From positions 1-64,000 of the forward strand of contig JANPIV010000068.1 in the NCBI GenBank assembly GCA_031425155.1: a stretch of DNA of 64,000 bases, in the 5' to 3' direction. How positions within the stretch are numbered: position 1 is the stretch's first letter; the number at the start of each line of letters is the position of its first letter. The notes under the pieces were generated by a model. It was not told the origin of the DNA, ran no database searches, and saw nothing but the letters and a program-made list of their open reading frames with translations. Position numbers and translations under genes: made by a program. This stretch comes from M3007 sp031425155 (GTDB lineage Bacteria; Bacteroidota; Bacteroidia; Chitinophagales; Saprospiraceae). Of the stretch, positions 16,577-24,645 are shown piece after piece.

Positions 16577-18175
16577 ATGATGAAATTCCTCCTATTTCTC
16601 GCACTTTGCTGCCTGCATTTTTCCGCCGTTTCCGGGCAGGAAGCCATGCATATTGCCCATAGTTGCAATTTCGCGGCGGATGATTCGCTGGCCGAAGTCT
16701 ATACGTACGCGGCTTCCAAAGAGGCCAAAGACATCGTGGAGCGCATCATGCAGGTGAACGTGCTGCCGCAGAATTTCATCATCAAATCAGCAGATTGCAA
16801 CAACGCCCTGGCTACCACGATTGGCAAGCAGCGGTTCATTTTATACAGCACGGCTTTTCTGGAAAATTTTAAAAAAGAGGCCAACACCAAGTGGGCCGCC
16901 TATTGCGTGCTCGCCCATGAGATCGGGCACCACCTCAGCAACCACGATCTGGAAGAAACCAACCCTGCCATCCGTAAACGCTACGAACTGGAAGCCGACA
17001 AATTCGCGGGCGGCATTTTGTTCCGGCTGGGGGCCACGCTGGAAGAGGCGCAGGCAGGCATCAACACATTTTCATTGACTACCGACTCTAAGACGCACCC
17101 GCCCAAACGCGCCCGGCTCGAAGCCCTGGCCGTCGGCTGGAAACAAGCCGAAGAACTCTCCGACAGTGGTGCGAACACGCAAGGCTCAGCAGCAGGCGAT
17201 TCCGAAGAAAAAAAATTGTACAATCAGGCGGTAGCCGAAAAAGATGCCGCCAAAGCCATCGAATTGCTCGATCAGGCCATTGAACTGAAAGGCGATTATG
17301 CCGACGCTTACCTGGAGCGGGCCAAACGCAAAGCGGAAATCGCTGGCGCGCAGGAAATGCGGAGCAATTATCGCGAAGCCATAGCCGACTATGACATTTA
17401 TCTTCAAATGCGGCCTAAAAATGCTCTGGCCTGGGTAGGGCGCGGAGATGCGTACGCATATTTGCACCGCGATTCCCTGGCGTTGGCGGATTACAATCGC
17501 GCGATTCGTATTGATAGTAAAAATGCGGAGGCTTATTTTGGGCGGGCTTGCATAAAAATGGGTGAGGAAAAAGAAGCCGCGCTCAAAGATTTGGATAAAG
17601 CGGCGCAATTGAAGCCGGATTTTGCGGAAGCGTATTTTTTGCAGGGCAATATTCAGTATGGTTTGGGAGAAAATGAAAAATCGCTGGCCGCTTTGAGCAA
17701 AGCATTACAAATTGATCCTAACCATTATTATTCGCTGGATTTGCGGGCTTCGGTGCAGCGGCAGTTGGGTCATTTTGCGGAAGCCGTCGCCGATTTCAAT
17801 CGTTTGGAAGCATTGGACCCAAAAAAATTTGAGAGTTATATGGACCGTGGTTTATCTTATCAGGCAATGAAAAAGCACCGCGAGGCCATCGCCGATTTTG
17901 ATAAAATTGTGCAGAGCAATCCCGAATCTGCGGACGCCTATTTATATCGCGGCGTATCGAAACAGGTGTTGGGCCAAACCGCCGAAGCAGAAAAAGATTT
18001 CGATCTGGCCTTCGCGCACACGGCTTTGAAAGTGACTACCGCACTGAAAATTGGTTGCACCCTCGTCGAATGCGGGCTGCCAAAAGAAGGCATCGTCTGG
18101 CTGGAAGAAGTACTGGCCCAACAACCGGAAAATGAATACGCCCTGGCCTGCAAAGCGCAGGCATTGAAAAAATAA
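16577..18175 (+). CDS. secreted M48-like metallopeptidase with TPR repeats
   Basis: 532-aa exported protein. A signal peptide (MMKFLLFLALCCLHFSAVSGQ) precedes a zinc peptidase domain with HEIGHH (His114 and His118) and a downstream Glu in YELEADKFAGG. After a Ser/Gly/Glu linker near residues 193-212 come about eight tetratricopeptide repeats (for example AEAYFGRACIKMGEEKEAALKDL, ADAYLYRGVSKQVLGQTAEAEKDF) to the C-terminus, likely for protein binding. ATG 16577 or 16580 both work. Its peptidase domain is similar to that of the 14434 gene, so the pair may be paralogs. Possible role: periplasmic quality control like BepA, which also joins M48 and TPR; not shown here. Confidence 0.82.
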   Translation: MMKFLLFLALCCLHFSAVSGQEAMHIAHSCNFAADDSLAEVYTYAASKEAKDIVERIMQVNVLPQNFIIKSADCNNALATTIGKQRFILYSTAFLENFKKEANTKWAAYCVLAHEIGHHLSNHDLEETNPAIRKRYELEADKFAGGILFRLGATLEEAQAGINTFSLTTDSKTHPPKRARLEALAVGWKQAEELSDSGANTQGSAAGDSEEKKLYNQAVAEKDAAKAIELLDQAIELKGDYADAYLERAKRKAEIAGAQEMRSNYREAIADYDIYLQMRPKNALAWVGRGDAYAYLHRDSLALADYNRAIRIDSKNAEAYFGRACIKMGEEKEAALKDLDKAAQLKPDFAEAYFLQGNIQYGLGENEKSLAALSKALQIDPNHYYSLDLRASVQRQLGHFAEAVADFNRLEALDPKKFESYMDRGLSYQAMKKHREAIADFDKIVQSNPESADAYLYRGVSKQVLGQTAEAEKDFDLAFAHTALKVTTALKIGCTLVECGLPKEGIVWLEEVLAQQPENEYALACKAQALKK

Positions 18176-18185
18176 GGAAAAATCT

Positions 18186-18488
18186 ATGATCTACTTCACC
18201 CAACTCATTTACCTCCGCCCCGGCGGCGAAGCCATCTTCGATCAATTTGAAAACGTGGCTCTGCCTTTAATCGCTCAATATAATGGCCAATTACTGATGC
18301 GCGTTCGTCCGCAGGAAGCCGATTTTGTCGAAATTAATTTTGACCGGCCCTACGAAATCCACCTGGTGTCTTTTGAGAGCCGGTCCGATTTCGAGCGGTT
18401 TGCGCAAGATCCGTCGCGGCAGCAGTTTTTGCATTTGAAAGATCAATCAGTGGAGAAAGTCGTGCTGATAGAGGGGAAGATGCTGTAG
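18186..18488 (+). CDS. DUF1330-like small protein
   Basis: 100-aa cytoplasmic protein of the dimeric alpha/beta-barrel type. MIYFTQLIYLRPGGEAIFDQFE and the later VSFESRSDFERFAQDPSRQQF match the DUF1330/ABM-like pattern. It starts 10 bases after the TPR metallopeptidase and may be cotranscribed with it. It is convergent with the regulator ending at 18498. No enzymatic residue can be named. Confidence 0.65.
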   Translation: MIYFTQLIYLRPGGEAIFDQFENVALPLIAQYNGQLLMRVRPQEADFVEINFDRPYEIHLVSFESRSDFERFAQDPSRQQFLHLKDQSVEKVVLIEGKML

Positions 18489-18497
18489 AAGCCCCTT

Positions 18498-19400
18498 CTA
18501 TTCCCCCTGCATTTCCAGCCGATACCCCACGCCATGCACCGTGGCGATGCGTATCGTGGCGTCGTCGCGCAGCATTTTGCGCAGGCGCGACACAAATACA
18601 TCCACGCTGCGCCCGACGATAATGCCCTCATCGTTCCAAACGGATTGCAGGATAAAATCACGTTCCAGCAATTGACCCAGGTGATTGACAAAGAGGTGCA
18701 ACAATTTCGTCTCCCGGTAAGTCAATTCATAGCGCACAGTGCCGACCAGCAGCGTTTGGTTGGCCACATCCAGACTGGAAGCCCCAAAATGTAAACGCAC
18801 ACTTTCTGCTGTTTCCGCCTCTATCGGCGGGAGGGTCGGCAGGTTGTTGCGACGGGTAGCCCATTGCCATGCAGCATAAGAAATACCGCCCAGCAAGAAG
18901 CCGCCCACCAGAATCCACCAGCCCGCCGAGGCCAGCGGCGACGACTGCGGGGAGGCAAAAGTGACTTTCAAATTGTAGCAATCACTATTTTGAGCGCGGC
19001 CACCACACGCTACACCCACTTCTACGTCCTTAACATTGTAGCCCAGTAACAAATCGTCGCTAATGCAGCTCAATACGGCAACATCGTAGTCTTTTTGAAT
19101 ATCATGCACCTGGAAAGATTCCTGCAACAGCGCAGGCAATCGGTCATAATTGAATGAATGTTGCAGACGTAATAGAAAAGTATTCGCGTCCGGCCGTTCT
19201 ACGGGCGGAATATTAGAAGTTGAATCACCGCTTTCCGCCAGCAAATGGTGCGCCGTACGGCGGAGCGCGAGATTGACTTTTTCATCAAAATGCGGAGTAT
19301 CAATAGTAGTCGGCGTCAACCAGACAAACCGGGTGAACAGCAAACCTACTGACAACAATGCGGTGGCGACGGTCAATTTTTTAATTACCGAACGAGTCAT
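18498..19400 (-). CDS. membrane-bound winged-helix regulator
   Basis: 300-aa one-component regulator. The order is a short N-terminus, TM1 (about residues 9-26), an extracytoplasmic domain of roughly 130 residues (with FDEKVNLALRRTAHHLL and CGGRAQNSDCYNLKV), TM2 (about 159-180), and a C-terminal OmpR/PhoB-type DNA-binding domain (RYELTYRETKLLHLFVNH, VSRLRKMLRDD, VHGVGYRLE). There is no receiver domain. Relatives are common in Bacteroidota but their signals are unknown. It is the last gene of a likely four-gene operon behind three secreted proteins. ATG 19436 is an alternative start; 19400 is preferred because a perfect TATCTTTG box ends 5 bases before it. Confidence 0.8.
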   Translation of the reverse strand: MTRSVIKKLTVATALLSVGLLFTRFVWLTPTTIDTPHFDEKVNLALRRTAHHLLAESGDSTSNIPPVERPDANTFLLRLQHSFNYDRLPALLQESFQVHDIQKDYDVAVLSCISDDLLLGYNVKDVEVGVACGGRAQNSDCYNLKVTFASPQSSPLASAGWWILVGGFLLGGISYAAWQWATRRNNLPTLPPIEAETAESVRLHFGASSLDVANQTLLVGTVRYELTYRETKLLHLFVNHLGQLLERDFILQSVWNDEGIIVGRSVDVFVSRLRKMLRDDATIRIATVHGVGYRLEMQGE

Positions 19401-19405
19401 GTCCG

Positions 19406-19413
19406 CAAAGATA
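19406..19413 (-). promoter_or_regulatory. TATCTTTG box before the regulator
   Basis: Exact TAnnTTTG match on the minus strand, ending 5 bases before ATG 19400. It would give a nearly leaderless transcript and let the regulator be made apart from the upstream operon genes. A good -33 box is not evident. Confidence 0.4.
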
Positions 19414-19438
19414 ATCTTCCAGTCCCGATGCGCCATAT

Positions 19439-19945
19439 TTAACAACCGTCGCCGCCGATCACGACGACTATTTTAAGAATCCGCTTGGCCTTTTGGTCGG
19501 CTTTCCGGGCAGGCTCTATGATCAGATGGTCACCCGGTTGGGAAAGTTTCAGCACATCTGATATTTCGACGCTGAAAACTTGCCGGACGCTGCTTGATGC
19601 ACCCTGATTAATCAGTTCACCGTCGCGCCGCAGGTAAATCAGGAAGGGAACCTTCTCCGCCTTTGTGAATATTGAGTGGTCTTTTATCACCGCCATTATA
19701 CCCTTGCTAAAAATGTTGAATCTCGTATAATTCAGGGGTTTGTCGTTTAATATCAGCGGATTGTAATTGCCAGTTTGCTCGCCAGCGTTCGGGCCGAGTT
19801 CATTATCCAGTATAATGGAATCGGCCCACCACCGCTCTATGAGGCTGGATTGTGCAGAAACAATTTGGGGTATGGCAAAGAGTAAACAGGCAATCGCCCA
19901 GCAAGAGAATGGAAAGCGAGATGTCCAGCGAAGTAATTTGATCAT
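19439..19945 (-). CDS. small secreted protein, family member C
   Basis: 168-aa exported protein: long signal peptide ending near IVSAQ, then LDNELGPNAG, VPFLIYLRRDGELIN and the C-terminal motif LSQPGDHLIIEPARK..AKRILKIVV, finishing in GGDGC. It is clearly related to the next upstream gene (19981-20463), sharing LDNE.NPN, the LRRDG block and GDHLIIEP. The GDHLIIE block recalls the GldM C-terminal domain of the gliding/T9SS machinery, but this is only a resemblance. Third gene of the operon; the gap to the regulator is 38 bases. Function unknown. Confidence 0.65.
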   Translation of the reverse strand: MIKLLRWTSRFPFSCWAIACLLFAIPQIVSAQSSLIERWWADSIILDNELGPNAGEQTGNYNPLILNDKPLNYTRFNIFSKGIMAVIKDHSIFTKAEKVPFLIYLRRDGELINQGASSSVRQVFSVEISDVLKLSQPGDHLIIEPARKADQKAKRILKIVVVIGGDGC

Positions 19946-19980
19946 GGTCGTGATTTTAAATAATGAACAAGGTTTCCTGT

Positions 19981-20463
19981 TTAACAACCGTATCCTCCTT
20001 CTACCACTTTTATAATGCGCTTTGCCGGGCGGTCGCTCCCCCGGACGGGCTCGATAATCAGGTGATCGCCGATCTTGGCCTCCTTCAATACATCCGACAG
20101 TTTAATGCTGTACACTTGCTGGCTGCTGTTGCACTGCGGATTATTGACGATCATCCCATCGCGCCGCAGATAGACCCGGAAAGGGATTTTTTCGGCATTG
20201 GGCAAAGACGGATTCCCCTTTACGACCGCGAGCACACCACTGCTATGAATCCCAAACAGGGTGTAATCCAGGGTTTTATCATTCACTATCAAGGGATTCC
20301 AGGCAAAATCGCTGGTTGCGCGCTTTTCATTTGGGTTTATTTCATTGTCCAGCATAATAGAAGCCGCCCGGTGCCAGGTTTCTACGATGCTGAATTGGGC
20401 GAAGGCAAAATTTGGCAGAAAAACAAGGAGCAATAAGCCGGAAAATAGCAGTGGGAATTTCAT
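19981..20463 (-). CDS. small secreted protein, family member B
   Basis: 160-aa exported protein with a clear signal peptide (MKFPLLFSGLLLLVFLPNFAFAQ). The mature part has IMLDNEINPNEK, IPFRVYLRRDGMIVN, VYSIKLSDVLKEAKIGDHLIIEPVRG and ends AKRIIKVVEGGYGC. It is the closest paralog of member C. A Cys at the very end is shared by both. Gap of 35 bases to member C and 43 bases from member A. No known function. Confidence 0.65.
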   Translation of the reverse strand: MKFPLLFSGLLLLVFLPNFAFAQFSIVETWHRAASIMLDNEINPNEKRATSDFAWNPLIVNDKTLDYTLFGIHSSGVLAVVKGNPSLPNAEKIPFRVYLRRDGMIVNNPQCNSSQQVYSIKLSDVLKEAKIGDHLIIEPVRGSDRPAKRIIKVVEGGYGC

Positions 20464-20506
20464 GAGTAAAACTTTGAAAGTGAATAAATTAGAACAAATC
20501 GGGGCA

Positions 20507-20917
20507 TCAAAGCACCAGAATCTCGTTGTGCGGCAGCGCGTATTGTTCGTTCAGTGTGAGCAGCACAATGTGGTCGCCTTTGCGGCATTTGGCCAGCAAC
20601 TTTTGCACCTCTACCTGCTGAAAATCCTCGTTGGAATACATCACCAGCGTCTTCGTATTTTGGTCGCGGATGGCCACTTTGAAAGTGATTTTATCCACCG
20701 CCACGCTGGAGTTGGGCGACAGGTCGGCAGTACATACCGTGAGCAGGCCAGTCGCATCAGCAGCCAGTACACACTTGCCCTGCGGCGAATATTCGTCCAC
20801 CACGATTTTGTTATTCAGGAAAGCGGCGGTACAGTTCGCGAAAGATTTTTGGCCGAAAGCCGCATTAAAAGTCGCGCAGCAAAACAGGAAAAGCGCGAAG
20901 CGAATTAATTGGGTCAT
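20507..20917 (-). CDS. small secreted protein, family member A
   Basis: 136-aa exported protein: signal peptide MTQLIRFALFLFCCATFNAAFGQ, then AFLNNKIVVDEYSPQGKC, KITFKVAIRDQNTKTLV and VQKLLAKCRKGDHIVLLTL. It is a more distant member of the same family (LNN..., KI.F.V..R, GDH), without the GYGC tail and with several Cys residues. The frame continues 71 codons upstream, but the signal peptide fixes ATG 20917. First gene of the operon that ends with the membrane-bound regulator. Confidence 0.6.
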   Translation of the reverse strand: MTQLIRFALFLFCCATFNAAFGQKSFANCTAAFLNNKIVVDEYSPQGKCVLAADATGLLTVCTADLSPNSSVAVDKITFKVAIRDQNTKTLVMYSNEDFQQVEVQKLLAKCRKGDHIVLLTLNEQYALPHNEILVL

Positions 20918-21029
20918 GTGTATTGGTTTTAAAAATGAATGATGCGCCAAAAGTATGGGGCGGACGCTGGCGGGCGCGGAAATGCGTGTAAAACAGTGTA
21001 AAGGAGTTGTAAAAGGTTTACCTGGGTAC

Positions 21030-21063
21030 AAAAAAGCCGCCATTCCAGGTAGGAATGGCGGCT
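21030..21063 (-). terminator. intrinsic terminator after serC
   Basis: Perfect 12-bp stem AGCCGCCATTCC (21035-21046) with its complement (21052-21063), 5-nt loop, followed by six T residues on the minus strand. It ends serC transcription and separates it from the secreted-protein operon. Confidence 0.88.
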
Positions 21064-21110
21064 GTATAATCTGGTTGCTTTTTTGCTCTTTGCAAATTTG
21101 CCTTTTTCCT

Positions 21111-22187
21111 TTACCCTTTCCGCTGTGCAAAATCGGCCATCAGATCGGCCAGGGCCTGCACGCTGCTCTTGGGCATCGCGTTGTATATGCTGGCCCGGAA
21201 ACCACCCACCGAGCGGTGGCCTTTCAGACCGACCATCCCGTTAGCCTCGGTTTCTTTCAGAAATTCCTTTTCCAGCGCGGCGTATTTTTCTTCCATCACA
21301 AAGCAGGCATTCATCAGCGAGCGGTCTTCTTTGGCCACCGTGCCTTTGAACAGCGGATTGCGGTCCACTTCGTCGTACAGGACGGCGGCTTTGATCTTGT
21401 TGCGACGTTGCATGGCTTTCAGGCCGCCATTCTTTTTCAGCCAGCGCAGCGTCAGCATGCTCACGTAGATCGGGAACACCGGCGGCGTGTTGTACAGGGA
21501 ATTTTCCTGGATAAACGTGCGGTAATCCAGCATGGCGGGCACGTAACGCTGCACCGTGCCGAGTATATCCTCGCGCACGATGACCACCGTGGTACCAGCC
21601 GGACCGAGGTTTTTTTGCGCCCCGGCGTAGATCAGACCAAAGGCCGACACATCTATCGGGCGGCTCAGAAAATCGGAGGACATATCACAAACCAGCGGCA
21701 CCGGCGACTTCGGGAAACGGTGCAATTGGGTGCCATAAATGGTGTTATTACTGGTCAAATGCAGGTATTTGACGTCTTTGGGGATTTTGTAACCCTTCGG
21801 AATGTGCGTGTAATTGTCCGCTTTGGAAGAGGCGAGCACCTGAATCTGACCGAAACCTTTGGCTTCCTTGATGGCTTTGTTGGCCCAAACGCCGGTGTCG
21901 GTATAAGCGGCGGTCTCGTTTTCGTTCAGCAGATTCATGGGAGCCATAAAAAACTGGGTGCTGGCTCCGCCTGAAAGCCACAGCGTCTTGTAGCCTGCGG
22001 GCAGATCGAGCAACTCCTGCATCAGCGCATTGGCCTCTTCGATGATGGCCGTAAATTCCGGTCCGCGGTGGCTCAACTCCATGATACTCAGGCCGCTACC
22101 GGCATAGTTGGCGGCGCCTTTGGCGGCTTCTTTGATCACCGAGGCGGGCAAAATAGCTGGCCCGGCGGAAAAATTGTGCATTTTCAT
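21111..22187 (-). CDS. serC: phosphoserine aminotransferase
   Basis: PLP enzyme converting 3-phosphohydroxypyruvate and glutamate to O-phosphoserine (serine synthesis; also 4-phosphohydroxythreonine for PLP). 358 aa, starting MKMHNFSAGPAILP, the SerC N-terminal signature. Further marks are LWLSGGASTQFFM, VCDMSSDFLSRPID and YAGAQKNLGPAG with the Schiff-base Lys. ATG 22187 gives full length. serA is not visible. A promoter at 22289-22321 and a terminator at 21030-21063 frame it as a single-gene unit. Confidence 0.95.
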   Translation of the reverse strand: MKMHNFSAGPAILPASVIKEAAKGAANYAGSGLSIMELSHRGPEFTAIIEEANALMQELLDLPAGYKTLWLSGGASTQFFMAPMNLLNENETAAYTDTGVWANKAIKEAKGFGQIQVLASSKADNYTHIPKGYKIPKDVKYLHLTSNNTIYGTQLHRFPKSPVPLVCDMSSDFLSRPIDVSAFGLIYAGAQKNLGPAGTTVVIVREDILGTVQRYVPAMLDYRTFIQENSLYNTPPVFPIYVSMLTLRWLKKNGGLKAMQRRNKIKAAVLYDEVDRNPLFKGTVAKEDRSLMNACFVMEEKYAALEKEFLKETEANGMVGLKGHRSVGGFRASIYNAMPKSSVQALADLMADFAQRKG

Positions 22188-22210
22188 GTCTTCGTGTTTA
22201 GGTGTAAGAT

Positions 22211-22253
22211 TGGTCTTTTGAGTCTTTGGTCTTTGGCCGTTAGCCTTTGGCAG
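22211..22253. repeat. word array (GTCTTTGG / CCTTTGGC) at serC start
   Basis: Sense of serC: CCAAAGGC, CCAAAGACC, CAAAGACTC, AAAAGACC in series, within the serC leader. Another member of the short-word arrays placed just upstream of start codons. Confidence 0.6.
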
Positions 22254-22288
22254 CGACAGCCACCATTGTGTTTTTGAAAAAGAAAGGG

Positions 22289-22321
22289 CAAAAGTAGGGG
22301 GTTCGAGCGGAAAAATGCAAA
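22289..22321 (-). promoter_or_regulatory. serC promoter
   Basis: On the minus strand, TTTG (22318-22321) and TACTTTTG (22289-22296) are 21 bases apart, matching the Bacteroidota -33/-7 consensus. The start codon is about 100 bases downstream, and the word array fills much of the leader. Confidence 0.6.
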
Positions 22322-22680
22322 AACGAGGGGACGGATATGCAGGGTTGGATTTTCTGTCAAAAAAAAGCGGCTGCTGGAGTTTTTGTGTTAGGAAAAACGG
22401 AACTTCGCCCGTCGGCGCACTGCGGTCTATAGCACGCTATGCGCTTGCGATGAGCGGCAGTGAGGGCTTGCCCGATGGGGTATGTACAAAGCGGGTTTTC
22501 ACGCAAGTGGGGCTATAGGGAGAGGTGACGGGAAAGCATAGTTATATGCCAACTGAAAAATAAAAAAACAATACTTGATTTCGATATTGACATGGCTGAA
22601 AGTGTAAAACTTGGACGAAAAAAGATTCGTGCGGGGAAAACATGAAACCTCACGAACCATTGTAACTAATTTTTTAAAAA
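22322..22680. other. gene-free spacer, left edge of AT-rich island
   Basis: No supported gene. A GC-rich stretch (22330-22530) gives way abruptly to AT-rich sequence after GTTATATGCC at 22541-22550. That motif resembles the right-hand core of attC-like cassette sites in Bacteroidota, but no matching left half is seen, so this is a half-site at most. Confidence 0.4.
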
Positions 22681-23574
22681 ATGAAGAAAATAATAGTCAT
22701 CGGCAGTGCCAATACCGATATGGTTGTCAAAACAGACAAACTACCGTTACCGGGAGAGACCGTTATAGGCGGCGTATTTTTTATGAATGCAGGAGGCAAA
22801 GGTGCAAATCAAGCCGTAGCTGCTGCAAGATTGGGTGGCGATGTAACCTTTGTTGCCAAAGTAGGCAACGATATTTTTGGCAAGCAAACCATCATTGGCT
22901 TAAAAAAAGAAGGCATTGATACGCAGTATGTTTTTAAGGATAAAAAAGCCCCTTCGGGTACTGCGCTAATAACGGTCAATCATGAAGGCGAAAACTGCAT
23001 TGTGGTTGCGCCCGGAGCCAATGCCAATTTATTGCCGAAAGATTTGGAAGCTGTAACGACCATGAATGAAGCAGAGATAATATTGGTGCAATTAGAAATT
23101 CCGATGGAAACAATTGAGATTGCCGTTAAAAAAGCAAACGCAAACGCTCAAAAAGTGATTCTAAATCCTGCCCCTGCACAGCCTTTAGCAGATGAATTAT
23201 TAAGTGGCTTATTTCTGATAACGCCCAATGAAACAGAAGCCGCCTTATTAACGGGTATAAATGTCCATGATAAAACAACCGCTTCGCAAGCCGCTGATTT
23301 TTTACAAAGTAAAGGCGTTCAAAATGTTATCATTACTTTGGGAAAACAAGGGGCTTATCTCCAAACTAGTGATTTAAAAATTCTTGTGCCGACCCCATCA
23401 GTAAAAGCCGTTGATACAACTGCTGCGGGCGATACTTTCAGTGGCGCCATAGCGGTCGCCATAGCTGAAAATATGGATTGGGAGAATGCTGTTCGATTTG
23501 CTTGCCGGGCAGCCTCTATTTCTGTAACGAGATTGGGCGCACAGGCTTCCGTACCTTATAGGAACGAAATTTAA
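22681..23574 (+). CDS. rbsK: ribokinase (PfkB family)
   Basis: Phosphorylates ribose or a similar sugar with ATP. 297 aa with the ribokinase N-terminus (IIVIGSANTDMVVKTDKLPLPGET), the sugar-binding NAGGKGANQAVAAARLGG, and the C-terminal DTTAAGDTFSGA with the catalytic Asp and anion hole. It heads a likely operon with the sugar permease (gap 35) and the GH127 enzyme, so the substrate may be a pentose such as arabinose rather than ribose. Base composition is lower in GC than serC and earlier genes, suggesting acquisition. Confidence 0.9.
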   Translation: MKKIIVIGSANTDMVVKTDKLPLPGETVIGGVFFMNAGGKGANQAVAAARLGGDVTFVAKVGNDIFGKQTIIGLKKEGIDTQYVFKDKKAPSGTALITVNHEGENCIVVAPGANANLLPKDLEAVTTMNEAEIILVQLEIPMETIEIAVKKANANAQKVILNPAPAQPLADELLSGLFLITPNETEAALLTGINVHDKTTASQAADFLQSKGVQNVIITLGKQGAYLQTSDLKILVPTPSVKAVDTTAAGDTFSGAIAVAIAENMDWENAVRFACRAASISVTRLGAQASVPYRNEI

Positions 23575-23609
23575 AAGCCACTTTATTCATCTTTAAAAAT
23601 ACAACCACT

Positions 23610-24611
23610 ATGTTCATCGTAGCCAATTACAGTTTAGCAATTATCCTTTGTGTGGTAACTATGTTTTGCTGGGGCTCGTGGGCAAACACCACCAAACTCA
23701 CGTCCAAAGATTGGCGTTTTGAACTCTTTTATTGGGATTATGGCATTGGCATACTCCTGACGACCTTGCTTTTAGCCTTTACATTGGGCAGCAATGGCAG
23801 CGAAGGCAGGGCTTTTATGGCAGACTTCCATCAAGCGGATAATGAAAGTTTATGTTCCGCATTTGCAGGCGGCGTTATTTTCAATTTGGCGAATATCCTT
23901 TTGGTTGCCGCCATTGCTATTGCGGGCATGTCCGTTGCTTTTCCAGTTGGCATCGGTATCGCTTTGGTTTTGGGGGTAGTCGTTAATTATATCGCCAATC
24001 CGCAAGGCAATCCGTTGTTGATTTTTGGCGGCGTTGCGCTGATTGCCATAGCCATCCTCCTCAATGCGAAAGCCTATCAAAAATTGCAAACCAATTTGGC
24101 AGGCAAAGTGTCCCAAAAAGGTTTGATTCTCTCTGTTGTCAGTGGTTGTTTGATGGGTTTGTTTTACAAATATGTGGCGGGCTCGATGGTATCAGATTTC
24201 AATGCGCCTGAAATGGGGAAACTTACGCCTTATACGGCCTTGGTGTTTTTTGCAATCGGCATTGTGTTGAGTAGCTTTGTTTTTAATACCATACAAATGA
24301 GACGCCCTTTCATCGGTATGCCTGTTTCCTTTTCAGACTATTTTAAAGGCATCGCCAAAGACCATTTCATCGGTATTTTGGGCGGTGTGATTTGGTGCGT
24401 CGGTATGTCTTTGAGCATAATTGCATCGGGCATAGCGGGACCTGCCGTTTCTTATGGATTGGGGCAGGGCGCAACCGTTGTGGCAGCTTTGTGGGGCATC
24501 TATATTTGGAAAGAATTTGATAAAGCCCCGACAGGCACAAAACCTTTGCTCAACCTAATGTTGCTGTTGTATGTAGTGGGGTTGGCGATGATTATTTTGT
24601 CGAAAAAATGA
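23610..24611 (+). CDS. GRP-type sugar permease
   Basis: 333-aa inner membrane protein with about ten hydrophobic segments, of the glucose/ribose porter (GRP) type within the drug/metabolite transporter superfamily. Typical are MFCWGSWANTTKL near the N-terminus and YGLGQGATVVAALWGIYIWKEF near the C-terminus. Bacteroidotan relatives occur next to ribokinase genes. It lies between rbsK and GH127 and probably imports the sugar they release and phosphorylate. Its stop is one base from an ATG of the next gene, so translation may be coupled. Confidence 0.85.
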   Translation: MFIVANYSLAIILCVVTMFCWGSWANTTKLTSKDWRFELFYWDYGIGILLTTLLLAFTLGSNGSEGRAFMADFHQADNESLCSAFAGGVIFNLANILLVAAIAIAGMSVAFPVGIGIALVLGVVVNYIANPQGNPLLIFGGVALIAIAILLNAKAYQKLQTNLAGKVSQKGLILSVVSGCLMGLFYKYVAGSMVSDFNAPEMGKLTPYTALVFFAIGIVLSSFVFNTIQMRRPFIGMPVSFSDYFKGIAKDHFIGILGGVIWCVGMSLSIIASGIAGPAVSYGLGQGATVVAALWGIYIWKEFDKAPTGTKPLLNLMLLLYVVGLAMIILSKK

Positions 24612-24645
24612 AATGAAAATTTTAATCAAATCAAACAACTGCAAG

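Noticed and set aside
14434..18175. Plain housekeeping protease pair such as HtpX or BepA
   Set aside because: HtpX is an integral membrane enzyme and these are signal-peptide proteins. BepA-like function remains possible for the TPR one, but does not explain the EAD-like membrane protein between them.
19439..20917. Toxin-antitoxin or polymorphic toxin cluster
   Set aside because: All three proteins are exported and similar to each other; no toxin motif, immunity pairing or variable C-terminus is seen.
22315..22518. 67-aa open frame on the + strand between serC and rbsK
   Set aside because: No recognisable features, unusual residue mix, no start context, and it lies in a compositionally mixed junction region.
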